Part shown: positions 1-10,294 of the stretch, one piece after another
How the letters are laid out: each line of letters begins with the position of its first letter
How positions within the stretch are numbered: position 1 is the first letter of the stretch
Source of the DNA: Lineolata rhizophorae
Lineage: Eukaryota; Ascomycota; Dothideomycetes; Lineolatales; Lineolataceae
NCBI GenBank assembly: GCA_010093515.1
Contig: MU001683.1
Span: 1 to 64,000, forward strand
DNA length: 64,000 nt
Reading direction: 5' to 3'
Notes under the pieces: model-generated
Told to the model about the DNA's origin: nothing
The model's database searches: none
What the model saw: the letters and a program-made list of their open reading frames with translations, nothing else
Program-made: the position numbers and the translations under genes

Positions 1-610
1 GCGACTGTCGCCCACCTTTTCTTCGCACGCACGCCGACTTGTAGATAGTTCTTCACGCAACGTCTTGTTAATTGAGCACCCTCTCATCGCGAATCAGTCT
101 AGTTAGCGCGGCTGAGCGCTCTTCATCAGCGACTTACGACCGCTTCTACCGCTTTCGTGACAGATACTTAGGTTATAAATATCTCAAGGTCGCTTGCTAC
201 CGCTACACAATATCTATATTTCAACCACGCTCTTATATAAATAAGAGAGAGCTTGATAGCCTTTTTCTATATACTTTCTAGTACAATTACCTTTATTTTT
301 GGGGCAATACAACCGTACGTTGATACGAAGAGAGTAGGGTCCCTAGAAACTAAATTATTTTATAAGCTCGCCTACTACCGCCGGTATACTGCGGTGCGAT
401 ACCTATTTTCAACCGCGCCACCCCGTATACAATATAAAACTACTTCGTATTTAAATAGGCTTATTTTCTACGCTCTACGCCACTGTTTTCCAACCTTTTT
501 ATTGATTTTCGATCGAAGGGGGGGGCCGCGCGCGCGGTGGCATTAAGAGTCATTGTAGCGCCGTGAAAGGGACTGAATAATTTATACGTAACTATCCTTA
601 GTATATTTAT
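1..610. repeat. AT-rich, TA-rich island; probable RIP-mutated repeat remnant
   Basis: This stretch is far more AT-rich than the genes beside it, is dense in TA dinucleotides (many TATA, CTAG and TAAATA words) and has no long open frame. Two segments look like diverged copies of each other: around 195-225 and 395-430 both carry a gcgatac/atatct element followed by tattttcaaccgcg or atttcaaccacg. That composition is what repeat-induced point mutation leaves in filamentous ascomycetes. I cannot assign a transposon family. A run of G then an alternating CG palindrome lies at about 517-540. The left edge of the island is outside the window. Confidence 0.45.
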
Positions 611-618
611 AACAAAAA

Positions 619-2616
619 TCAGGCCCTCGATCCCAGAGTACCTCTCTCTAGACCTACCGCCGCCTCCCTTACCTCCGGCGCATAGTGTCTCCTCAAAATT
701 TCCCCTTCCCACACCGTAGTCGCAAACGGGTTGCTCCCCTCGTACTCCGCCCTTGTGGCATCAAACATACCGTCGCCCTTGCGCTCTTCGGTGAACCACA
801 GCGCACCTAGGTTCTTGCTGCCGCCGTGCGTATGTATCACGCGCATTAGCAGGTCGAGAACCGCGACGCACGACTTCTCCGGCAGTTGGAGGGCCACAGT
901 AGCGAGTTGCTTTGTGAAAGCGGCAAGACGGACGGGGGGCACAGCGCGGAGCGCGATGCGTGGAAGGAGCGCGGATGAGAGAGACCGGAGAAGTAGGACG
1001 ACGGTGGTCTGGACGTTGACGCTGTTCGCCCTAGAGGAATCTCGGTCGTCGGCGGCGTCCGGGTCCGGAAGGTGCAGCGACTTAGCGCTCCGCTCAATGT
1101 CCGCGTTGAGCGATATAGGGAGGAGGTTGCGGTAGAGGTGGGCGATAAAGAAGGAGAGGTCAAGGTGTAGGGACAAGGCGGCAGCCGAGGCGTCTTGGCC
1201 TTGGAGAAGGGCAAAGGCAGTGATAACGCAGAGAAGGGACTCGCGGGTGACATTACAAGGACGCACGTCGGCCCCGTCTTCCTCCGCGTTGCTAGCTCCG
1301 CTGCGAGCTTCAGCGGAATTGATAAGATCTTTGAGCGCCTCCAATATGTCTCCGAAGAAATCCTGATTGATTAAATGCGCGTATTTCGCCAGCCCTTCGA
1401 GTACCGCACCCATCAACCCCGGCGTCCGTGCCTTGAGAATCCGAAAGTAGGTCGCGAAAACGAGCTTGAGCATCTCGGCCTGGAGCCGCTCCCGCTCCTC
1501 GTGGCCGACCGCCGCGTCCGCCTCGTCCATCGCCTTTTCCAACACCTTCTGCTCGCGCATGTCCTTTCGCTGCCTCTTTGTCCGGAACTCGCGCTTCTCC
1601 TTAAGCATTTTGCCGCTCTTTTCCGTGCCCTTCTTCCGTCCCCGCCATCCTTTTGAAGGTCGCTCCACGCCATCGTGCGAGGCCTTGTAGTGGAACTCGG
1701 AAAGCAGGCGTAGCTGTAGAAAGGTGTTCAAAACGCTCTCGTGCACTGCATAATCTCTCGCACGCATCATCTTGGTGAGCATCTGCACGGCTTCAAAGGA
1801 CGAGTAGCCGTCCTCGTCTTCGCGGAACAGCGTCTCGAGCGCGTCGAGGCACTTGTTGAAGTCGTCGTCCACCCTGCGCGAGCTTAGCTTGCCGACGAGG
1901 ATCTTCAAGACCTCGCCGCGAAAATTGAAGTGCGGCACGGCTTCGAGCAGACCGCACGCGCAAGCGATAGCCACTGACACCAGCCCGGGATTGTCGGGTT
2001 TGCGTCCTCCCTTGGCATGCTTTGCCAGCTCCTCGACGTACTCCTTGTAGCTGCCAATGAGGGCCTGCTCAAAGATGCGCTGCTTCCGGACTTCCTTGCT
2101 CAGCTTGCCCTGGGCGTCGTCGTCCTCCAGCGGCCGAATCCTGTACCCTGGTATGACGTCCTTGAATACGGCCATGCGCGCCGCAAGCTCGAGCTTCTTG
2201 ACCGTGGCGTTGTTGGGCGCATTGTCCGCGGTTACGCGGGCCAGCTTCCGCAGCGATCCAGCGTGCTCCTCGGGGTCCTCGTTGATGTGGGACGCGAGAC
2301 GGGCAAGCTCTTCTTTCGCGGCGAGGATTTGCTGGCGGGGGGGGGCTTTGGTTGTCAGACGAGATTTCCGCTCGAGTAAGGGCTCTTGCGGTTTATCCTC
2401 GACATCGGAGTCGAGAAAACTGTCGCTTGCCTCACCCGTGACCTGCTCTGCTTCCGGCTGCTCGATCCATCCCTCGACAGTCTTGATCGGGAGCCTATTG
2501 GCGGTCTTTTCCTGCTTGTGCTTGCGAGGCAGTTTCTCATAGTCCTGCTCGACGCTCCAGGCATCATCAAATGCCGGCGGCGACACACGACGGCGCTTTA
2601 CTGCCGGTCGAGACAT
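619..2616 (-). CDS. NOC3: Nucleolar complex-associated protein 3 (NOC3)
   Basis: Noc3 pairs with Noc2 in late nucleolar and nucleoplasmic pre-60S ribosome maturation and has a reported role in pre-replicative complex loading. The single exon encodes 665 aa from the ATG at 2616 (MSRPAVKRRR); the frame stays open upstream, but this start follows the promoter and gives the usual basic nuclear N-terminus. An acidic/basic linker is followed by the NOC3p domain at about residues 95-200 (KKLELAARMAVFKDVIPGYR) and a long helical CBF/MAK21-type region at about 420-600 (AEMLKLVFATYFRILKAR). A Lys/Arg-rich nuclear signal lies near residue 330. Length is typical for fungal Noc3. It is divergent from NIP7 with 181 bp between start codons. 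Identification is confident from family motifs. Confidence 0.93.
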   Translation of the reverse strand: MSRPAVKRRRVSPPAFDDAWSVEQDYEKLPRKHKQEKTANRLPIKTVEGWIEQPEAEQVTGEASDSFLDSDVEDKPQEPLLERKSRLTTKAPPRQQILAAKEELARLASHINEDPEEHAGSLRKLARVTADNAPNNATVKKLELAARMAVFKDVIPGYRIRPLEDDDAQGKLSKEVRKQRIFEQALIGSYKEYVEELAKHAKGGRKPDNPGLVSVAIACACGLLEAVPHFNFRGEVLKILVGKLSSRRVDDDFNKCLDALETLFREDEDGYSSFEAVQMLTKMMRARDYAVHESVLNTFLQLRLLSEFHYKASHDGVERPSKGWRGRKKGTEKSGKMLKEKREFRTKRQRKDMREQKVLEKAMDEADAAVGHEERERLQAEMLKLVFATYFRILKARTPGLMGAVLEGLAKYAHLINQDFFGDILEALKDLINSAEARSGASNAEEDGADVRPCNVTRESLLCVITAFALLQGQDASAAALSLHLDLSFFIAHLYRNLLPISLNADIERSAKSLHLPDPDAADDRDSSRANSVNVQTTVVLLLRSLSSALLPRIALRAVPPVRLAAFTKQLATVALQLPEKSCVAVLDLLMRVIHTHGGSKNLGALWFTEERKGDGMFDATRAEYEGSNPFATTVWEGEILRRHYAPEVREAAVGLERGTLGSRA

Positions 2617-2797
2617 TGCGGTGCGAAAGTGTGGGAGGTGCAAGGGCTGTGAGGCGGTGTCGAAAGAGTGGAGAGGGATTCCGGACGGGCTTCGGTGGGA
2701 TCGCAAAATCTTGGCGAAATCTTGGCGCATGGAAATATTTTCCTGCTCCGAGCCGCACCGCACTGCTCGACGTCCCAACCAGCACGTCACCGACACC
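2617..2797. promoter_or_regulatory. Shared bidirectional promoter of NOC3 and NIP7
   Basis: Only 181 bp separate the two start codons, so promoters and both 5' UTRs must lie here. I see two direct copies of an aaatcttggcg element (about 2706-2727) and an AT core ggaaatattttcc at about 2730, loosely similar to the yeast RRPE element. No PAC (GATGAG) element is visible. Co-regulation is inferred from geometry and the common pathway. Confidence 0.6.
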
Positions 2798-3429
2798 ATG
2801 CGGCCCCTCACCGAGCCTGAAACGAAAACGCTCTTCGAGAAGCTAGCCAACTACACGGGCCGCTCGCTCACGCACCTCCTAACCGACGCAGCGCCTACGC
2901 CGTCCGGCTCCAAGTCGGCCCACCCGGACCGGCACGTCTTCCGGCTACACCACACGCGCGTCTACTACGTGCGCGAGTCGCTGGCGAACCTGGCGACCAG
3001 CGTGGCGCGGCAAAACCTACAGTCACTGGGGACCTGCCTAGGCAAGTTCACCAAGACGGGCAAGTTCCGGCTGCACGTCACGGCGCTCGATGTGATCGCG
3101 CCGCACGCGCGCTACAAAGTCTGGGTCAAACCCAACGGCGAGATGCCGTTCCTGTACGGCGGCAACGTCGTCAAGGCGCACGTCGGGCGTTGGAGTGAGG
3201 ATTGCCCGGAGCACCAGGGCGTCGTGGTGTTTAATATGGCGGACACGCCGTTGGTATGTCGGGCTGCGAGGATCGCGCGAATCGGGACTGACAATTGCAG
3301 GGTTTTGGTGTCACGGCGCGGTCGACGGCGGAGGCGCGGCGACTGGAGCCGACGGCCATTACGACTTTCCGCCAGGCGGACATCGGGGAGTATCTGCGGG
3401 AGGAGGACACGCTCTTCACAACAACTTAG
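2798..3429 (+). CDS. NIP7: 60S ribosome subunit biogenesis protein NIP7
   Basis: Nip7 is a small RNA-binding protein required for 27S pre-rRNA processing and 60S assembly; its C-terminal PUA domain contacts RNA. Two exons (2798-3253 and 3301-3429) give 194 aa. The 47-nt intron has a GTATGT donor, a CTGAC branch site and CAG acceptor. The start [16 protein letters not shown] is the conserved Nip7 N-terminus. Exon 1 covers the pre-PUA domain and the PUA entry ([20 protein letters not shown]), and exon 2 supplies the conserved tail [15 protein letters not shown] through [10 protein letters not shown]. Reading through the intron gives a non-conserved tail, so splicing is well supported. It is divergent from NOC3. 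Confidence 0.95.
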
Positions 3430-4259
3430 AAATAGGCTCGTTACTAGCGCATGCCGATACCCACCCTTCGGATACGGCGTTTTGGGTGTGAGTTGATTCT
3501 ATGGGTTCTTTATTTTGGACTTTGCGCCGGGCGCGACGTAATACTCTGCTCAAAGGGACTTTGTAGTGTGTGTGGACACGCGGAGAAGGGCAAACTTGGA
3601 AAAGCACCAGCAGCATTCGAAGTGGAACGGGAGGCCTCTGATGAAGTACAGCGCGTGGACGGATAAAAGTACTCGGACGCCATTAGAGATTCGTGCACGT
3701 GCAGCAGACGCGGGCTCAAGTGGCGGACTTTTGCCGTCAGTAGAGCATGATTGAAATAGCAGCCCGGTGAAGCGCAAGCTATGCACGCCGGCATAGGTAC
3801 ACCGCATGAAGTCAAGTCTCAGACGCGTATTTCGTGGTCCTGCCATCATATCCGGCGGCAGAGGTCTGTCGCCTGCAAGTTGCAGAGCGCTCGAATGCAG
3901 GTTATAATCGCCACGAAGCCCGACACCCATCAAAGAAGTTATGATTTCAAGCGAGTAGAGAGAGCACAAAGAGCGTTTAGAGGGATGAAAGGCGGCTGTG
4001 CCCCGGAGCCCGCCAAGACACCAGAAACGAATCAAACAGTCCGCTGCAGGGTCCGAGGGTCCTCTCATGGCCGGCCACACCATCGCCAGGGTCTTCGAGT
4101 TTCACCACGCCGGCTTACGCGCCGCGGGCATCTCCTTGATCGCTCTCCACCCTCGTCCCCGACATACATAGCCTCTCCAATATACCCCTCGCTCCCTCCT
4201 CCCCGCCGTTCTCTAGTATCTAGTCCTTTGGAATACCCCGCCTTCGCGGTGCAGAAGAG
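3430..4259. other. Intergenic, NIP7 3' end to CRN1 promoter
   Basis: This 830-bp stretch has no supportable gene. Open frames on both strands (for example 3550-4083 minus) have no recognisable domain. The last 150 bp before 4260 are CT-rich (cctcgctccctcctccccgccg), as usual in fungal promoters and 5' UTRs. Confidence 0.6.
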
Positions 4260-6519
4260 ATGTCCGGCCGATTCGTGCGCGCGTCCAAGTACCGTGAGTT
4301 CAGCCCGCTGCTATCGCCACGCTGCCTCGTACAACCCACTAACGCACACGCAGGACACGTCTTTGGGCGGTCGACGAAAAAGGCAAGCAATCGTTCGAGC
4401 GCGCCGAGCGCAATCGCTGACGGCAGTGCCGCCCACAGGAGCAATGCTACGACAACCTCCGCATCTCCAAGAATGCTTGGGACACCAACCTCGTCAAGGC
4501 AAGACGCCGCAACAGACCAGAGAGATGGATCGCGGCCGCTGACGACCAACCACGCGCAGGCAAACCCGCACTACATCTCCGTCAACTGGGAGTCAAGCGG
4601 CGGCGGCGCCTTCTCTGTCATTCCTCTAGGCGAGCGCGGCCGCATACCCGAGCATATTCCGCTGTTTCGCGGGCACACAGCCGCTGTACTGGACACCGAC
4701 TGGTAGGGTCACGTGCTAGCCGTTGCTAGGTAGCTGTGCTCACGACTGAGTAGGAGTCCGTTTGACGATAACCTGATTGCCTCCGCTTCCGAGGACGGCA
4801 AGGTGAGCGCGGATCGCTTTGCAGGGTTTTGCGCGCGCGACTGACCGCGCATCGCAGGTGTTTATCTGGAAAGTCCCGGAGGACTTTACGCTCCACACCG
4901 ACGCAGAAGAGCCTGCCGATGTCTCTCCCGTCTCCAAGTTTACCGGACACTCGAGGTCGGACTGCTGAGATCGTTCAAACTGCATGCGCTGACAGGTCGC
5001 AGGAAGGTCGGGCACGTGCTCTTCAACCCGTCCGCAGAAAACGTCCTTGCCAGCGCTTCGGGCGACTACAGCATCAAGATCTGGGACGTTGAGTCGAGCG
5101 CGGCCAAGTTGTCGCTCAAGCACGGCGACATCGTACAGTCGCTGTCGTGGAGCGCCAATGGCTCGCTACTCGTGACGACGTGCCGCGACAAGAAGCTGCG
5201 CATCTGGGATTCCCGCCAACAGAAGCCGGCCATCGAGCAGCCGGGCCACCCAGGGGCCAAGAACAGCCGTTCCGTGTGGATGGGCGAGCACGACCGCGTC
5301 GCCACGACAGGCTTCTCCAAGATGAGCGACCGTCAGCTGGGGCTGTGGGATGTGCGGACCCCTGGTGACCCAATCGGCGGGTTCCAGATTCTAGACTCGA
5401 TATCGGGTGTCTGCATGCCGTTTTGGGACGATGGGACCAAGTGCCTGTATCTGGCTGGCAAGGGGTGGGTCGCCAGTTCCGAAGCAATATAACGACATCT
5501 AACGCGCGTAGTGACGGCAATATTCGCTACTACGAGTACGAAAACGACAAGTTCGAATACCTCAACGCCTACCAGTCGAGTGAGCCGCAGCGCGGCATCG
5601 CCTTTTTGCCCAAACGAGGTGTCAATGTAAGCCCTCCGCCTTCGGGTGAGCGCCCGCGCTAACCGAGCAGGTCCACGAAAACGAGGTCATGCGTGCTTTC
5701 AAAACGGTCAACGACACCTACGTCGAGCCCATCTCCTTCATCGTACCGCGGCGTGCCGAAGTTTTTCAGAACGACATTTACCCGCCTACCCTCGGCCTCA
5801 AGCCGTCCATGTCGGCGGCTAACTGGTTCGCCGGCAACGAGGGGCTTCCCCCCAAAATCTCCCTCGAGAGCGTTTACGAGGGCGAGGAGCCTACCGTGCT
5901 CCCGCCCGAGAGCTACAAGCCGGCAGTTTCGGCGGCGCAACCGGCGCCCGCCGCCAATGCCCCACCGCCAAAAAAGGAGGAGCCCAAGCCGGCGCCCACC
6001 TCAGCGCCGGCCGCGGCGCGCAGCCCACCGCCGTCCATGAAAGAAAACAAGGCGTCCATCGCCGAAATGGCCAACAAGTACGCCGACAATGAGCCGGAGG
6101 AGTCGGAGGAGGATGAGACGTCGTCGTTTGAAGAGGTGCCCAAGCCAGTGGAGCGCCCTGCTCAAAAGGTTGCCGAACCCGTGAAGCCGTCCCTTGTCGC
6201 CGCCGCTGCGCCGCCTCAGCCCAAGCCTGCCGCGCAGCCCACGCTGACGCCTTCCTCTCCGCCCCAGACCGCCGAAGCGCCGACGCCTCGCGCCCCGGCC
6301 GCCACCGCCGCCGCCGAGGGCATCAAGGGCACCCTCGCCGAGATCAAATCAATGCTCGAGATGCAGAGCAAGGCCATGACCACGCAATCAGACCAGATTG
6401 CGCAGTTGACTGCCGAGGTCGATACACTCAAGACGCGGCTGGGCGAGCAGCGGAGCGACCGCGAGAAGGATGAGCGCATCCGGCGGCTGGAGCTTGAGCT
6501 AGAGGAGGCGAAGTCGTAG
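4260..6519 (+). CDS. CRN1: Coronin (actin-binding WD40 protein)
   Basis: Coronin binds F-actin and tunes Arp2/3 activity at actin patches. Nine exons (4260-4293, 4354-4382, 4439-4498, 4560-4702, 4754-4802, 4858-4955, 5003-5464, 5512-5626, 5671-6519) give 612 aa. The N-terminus MSGRFVRASKYRHVFGRSTK is the coronin signature. A WD40 propeller follows at about residues 65-300 (IKIWDVE, LRIWDSR, QLGLWDVR repeats), then the DUF1900 coronin extension (EPQRGIAFLPKRGVNVHENE), a Pro/Ala-rich linker at about 410-550 and a C-terminal coiled coil at about 560-610, expected to oligomerise. Introns 2 (4383-4438) and 3 (4499-4559) begin with GC, not GT (AAG|GCAAGC and AAG|GCAAGA), both with CTGAC branch sites. 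The protein is conserved across these junctions, so they are strongly supported. Confidence 0.95.
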
Positions 6520-6811
6520 GAAGTTTAGTAGGATTGAGTGGAGTCCGAACAGTCGATCTCTCTATTGGAAATGATGCTTGCTGCGGTGTTGCGTTCTCGG
6601 TAAATTTGCTTCACGTTACCATGTTGTATGTTTTGTGATGCGAACAATTTTTTGCTCGGGCGAAGCCCTGGCTGGATAGGGTGGCAAAAAGAACCAATGC
6701 ACGTATTTTTGACCGAGCCACATGTGCGAACATCCGCTAGAAGTGCATTCCAACGAAAAGGATGCCTCGAACCAACGTCTTGTCAGATGAATGCTGTCGC
6801 AGCGGAAGAAG

Positions 6812-6821
6812 AAAAAAAAAA
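6812..6821 (-). terminator. RNA polymerase III T-run terminator of tRNA-Val
   Basis: Ten consecutive T residues on the minus strand lie 12 nt beyond the tRNA 3' end, the standard Pol III termination signal. Confidence 0.85.
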
Positions 6822-6832
6822 GTTCAAAGTGA

Positions 6833-6904
6833 TAGGCCTGCAGGGGATCGAACCCAGGACCTTTCGCGTGTGAAGCGAACGTCATACCACTAGACCACAA
6901 GCCT
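6833..6904 (-). tRNA. tRNA-Val (anticodon CAC)
   Basis: The minus strand folds as a 72-nt intronless tRNA. The acceptor stem AGGCTTG pairs with CAGGCCT with one G-U, and the discriminator is A. The D arm carries an A box (TGGTCTAGTGG). The anticodon stem TTCGC/GCGAA encloses loop TTCACAC, giving anticodon CAC for GUG codons. The T arm carries the B box GGTTCGATCCC. The T stem has one U-U mismatch at positions 50-64, which is tolerable but slightly unusual. A T10 terminator follows. It sits at the edge of a repeat-rich island. Confidence 0.93.
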
Positions 6905-8050
6905 GACTATATATCTTAGTTCGAGTTTACAAAATATAAACCCAGATTTACACATACACAGTACCAACACATGATTTACAACGAACTCGTACTACTTTCC
7001 ATACAGTCCTAGTAAAATCACTTCAGGCGGGAGGCGCCGAATATCTGGGACTAAATTAGAGACTTCCGTTCCCTAGAAACTCCGTAGACACTCAATGAGT
7101 TCCTTGCACCCACTGCACTCAGCATAGACCTCCCTAGACACGAAAGCCGTAGATAACCAGTGTGTCGTATAACAGGGTTAGGGCCTGCAGAAGGCCTACT
7201 CTAGTACTCTTTCCAAACTACCCAGCAGTTATAGACACTAAATGCAGCAGTTACCTACTACAAGGACTTTATTAAGCGACGTATCCTTATAGAACGTAGA
7301 TCTAGCCTAAGCATAAGGTACTAAAACAAGAATTATAACAGTCGTATATTCGCTGCGACCCAGGGCTAGAACCTATGTAAGATTAAAATCCTCTAGGGTC
7401 CGTTATATATCTTACGACCTACTCGTAGTACGAATATTCCTATACGTTTATTAAAAAGCATCAGTATACTTAGTCAACCTCTAGCTTTATTAGCATATAT
7501 ATAGTCCCTAGCCAGCAGCATCGCACTGAAGTGCGATACTGTGCCAGTCTTTTGGCCGAGTTGGCTAGTCGCAGGCTAGGGCATGCTAGTTCTAACAAGT
7601 TTATTCTAGTCTCCTCTTACTTCAGTCTCGCTTTACAAAAAGTAACCTGGGGTATAATACCTCTTTATAAATATTATATTGTAATTAGGGATAACGTTAC
7701 CGATAATAGTATAAAATGGAGAGCTGCTAGCCTAGTATCGCGGATACTAAGGGGTGTTTTTGTTCTTTTAACTTTTCTATCTAGCACCTCTGCTTTTAGT
7801 CTTTTCGATATGCTTTGTACAAAAAGCGATACGCCTTCTATACTCTATGTATCTTAGACTATAAAGAAAATCAACTCCAGGTATTAGGGGAACAGATGCT
7901 ATCTGCGCTCTTCTAGACGAGAACATGGAAAAAAAAGTAAAATCACTTCAACTTATAGAGCGTTCCGGCTCAGAAGCATAATAATGTCATGTGATGTAAT
8001 TGATGAGCTCTTCATACAAACCACAAGTCAATTGACACCAGACCAGACGA
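6905..8050. repeat. AT/TA-rich island, probable RIP-degraded repeat remnants
   Basis: About 1.1 kb immediately upstream of tRNA-Val is strongly enriched in TA dinucleotides and CTAG/GTAG words and low in CA/TG, unlike the flanking genes. No intact frame or domain survives; the open frame at 7531-7857 shows no similarity I recognise. This fits repeat-induced point mutation of one or more old repeats. No family is assigned, and no terminal repeats or target-site duplications were found by eye. A tRNA-like segment lies at about 7350-7410. Confidence 0.5.
7350..7410 (-). repeat. Possible degraded tRNA-like or SINE-head segment
   Basis: On the minus strand a sequence with a B-box-like word GGTTCTAGCCC (plus 7363-7373) is preceded by an anticodon-arm-like stretch (aggattttaatctt). 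No matching acceptor stem is obvious and the area is mutated. It could be a decayed tRNA or tRNA-derived SINE head, or chance. Confidence 0.2.
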
Positions 8051-8130
8051 GTATCTATCGAACATCCGAACAAACCAACATACTTCTAGTAGCAACGCCG
8101 CCTGTACTCGCCCTCAATTCCATTGTCGGC

Positions 8131-8979
8131 TCACCAGCGTGACGACTTCTCCGGCGACGAATACCGGCTACTGGACTCTCTAACGTACACGTGTGATCGC
8201 CGCCCGGGAGACGCGCTTCGAAACGACTCCGAGGGCGTAACCGAGCGTGTCGGAGAACCATCCGAGACAAAGACACGGCGAGACACCCTCCGTAGAATGG
8301 ACCGCGTTGGAGGGTCGGGCGCAGGAGATACCTGCCTCGAGCCGGCACGCGAGGACGTCGTGCTGTGATAGGGGTGCTGGGAGGCCAAGCGCGAAGCATG
8401 TGGGTTGTGTGGCGCGTACGGGCGATGCTGGTACTGGTGGTACATGTCCTGCAAATGGAATTGTCAGCCTAGATTGAATCGGTGCTCGGGAAACTGGAAC
8501 CCACGGATTGAGCGCTCGAATAAGCCTCGCTGCTCGAACACTGGCTGGGCGAAGGGATGGACGGCGGAGCTCCCCGCCGCGACGTCGCTGATTGCGCTTG
8601 CGTCCTCGCCACTTCCAAGCTCCTCGATCGTGGCACCATTTTTTGCCTCACCGCGACGATGTCAATGTGCATTCTCAGTTTGCGTAGGCCCGTCACTGCC
8701 GCCCGTTAGTCCCATTTAGTCTGTCCCAAAACTTTACGTCAACTCACAGTCTCCTTCAGCCACGGACTCGAGATAACGACTATAATAGCGGCTATAGTCG
8801 ACCTCCGTCAGCAGGCCGTCCTCGTACGCGTCCTCCAGCTCGTCGAGGATGTCAAGTGCCTCGTCCTCATCGCGGCGCTTCTGCCGCTTGTTCTTTACCA
8901 TACGCCGGAGTTCCCAGGCGGACTTGACGGCGGTAACAAGGCTTCCGCATGCCGCGATTGCAGCAATGGGAGGGAGCAT
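8131..8979 (-). CDS. Conserved-looking protein of unknown function, Ser/Arg-rich C-terminus
   Basis: Three exons on the minus strand fit together (8979-8748, 8695-8505, 8448-8131), with GTGAGT and GTGGGT donors and CAG acceptors, giving 246 aa. The start is the first in-frame ATG (MLPPIAAIAACG); the frame is open 24 codons further upstream but without an ATG, so an extra 5' exon is possible. The N-terminus has a short hydrophobic stretch (about residues 2-20), then a basic patch RRMVKNKRQKRR, an acidic helix (EALDILDELEDAYEDG) and a tyrosine-rich patch. The C-terminal 100 residues are rich in Ser, Pro, Arg and His (SPAPDPPTRSILRRVSRR), likely disordered and phosphorylatable. I do not recognise a family. 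It may be membrane-associated. Confidence 0.55.
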
Positions 8980-10294
8980 GTCTGGCTTCGAGGGAGCGAA
9001 ATGAACGGAATAGGAGCCGGTATTGAAAACGATCCCAGGCTCATCGGACACCGATGGCCATGATGAAGAGGTGCAAGTGAGCGATTGGCAGCACGTGGAG
9101 TATTATCGGACATTTATGCGTTTGCTAGCCAGAGGACACGGATCTTATTTCTCCTAGAACACTGCGAATAGCCTACGGCTCAGTTGAAGCTCTCGAATGA
9201 ACACCTATTGTCTTTGTAGAAACGCGACTGGCTCGAGGTACACATCGGCAAAGCCTCGGCGGCGAAGCTAAGGCGAGATACGGCGAATGCGTTTCAAGCT
9301 TATAACCTGTCCCGACTCTTGGCGCAGAACTTCCAAGCTGTTGTCGTGGTCCAGCTATCCAGGAATCCTATGATTTAGCTCGGAACAGAGCATGCGAAAA
9401 TCGACAGTGGGGAGGAAATCTGACAACAGAGGCCCGACTCCATCGTTCATTGATGCTTCATTGCCTTCTCTGTCGCAGCGAAACGCCACATCTACGGCGG
9501 CACGGCCGCCGCTCACTTCAAACAGGAGGCGCGGCCTCACACTGCCCCTACGCCCCGCTTGGCCATCGAACGCTTCCGCCGGAGCACCCCGCGACGAGAC
9601 CAAAGAGAAATGCCGGCCTCGGGCGTTTTCGGGAGCTCGTGGTCCCCAGGCAGTCGCGCAGCACGTGCAGCCGGTCAGGCCACAATCGGTCGCGGGGCAG
9701 GGCCAAGCCCGCCCAGGCCCGGCGCCGCCCGGTCCTGCAGTCACTCCACATCCCCGCGCACTCCCCCGCCGCCCAATCGCCGCCCCAGAAGCCGTCCAGA
9801 TTCGCCGACTGCGTCGCCGCGACTGCGTCGTGGCCTGAGACAGTGAGCGACAGAACAACCACGAGAGAGTGGTGCCATCACGCTTCCCCACAATATGCGC
9901 ACAGCAGCAGGCGCCTCATGGCATGCTGCCGCAGCCGTTCATATAGATGCCGTCCGGCGCGCACTGCGAGCCTCCACAGCCTACCTTCACTCAAGGACCC
10001 AAGTGCCGTGCCTAATCCGAAGTCTGCTCCACACGTTTGCCCCAGAATCTGTGCCGCCAATCACACATCTCGTGCTGCCTACTCCACAAACCGCACCCAT
10101 CCACGAGACCAGCGGGACCTACCGCGCCGCTACAGTCGCCGTCCACTGCGCTTTGCGCCGCCCTGCTGCGTAGAAACCCGATTGCCGCGCCAATCCGCCC
10201 GCGTCGATTACGTTCATCTCGGCGCCATCCAACCGGCTCGCTATAAAAGCCCCGTTTACACGTGCCGCGGCCTACGCGCCTTCGATCTGGAAAA
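8980..10294. other. Intergenic region, no confident gene
   Basis: Long open frames on both strands in 9355-10400 encode Arg/Pro/Ala-rich sequence with no domain and overlap each other in several frames, as random frames do in GC-rich DNA. The last 100 bp before 10295 probably hold the next gene's promoter (ctataaaag at about 10240). Confidence 0.5.

Noticed and set aside
3550-4083. 177-codon minus-strand frame between NIP7 and CRN1
   Set aside because: No recognisable domain and it runs through the likely CRN1 promoter.
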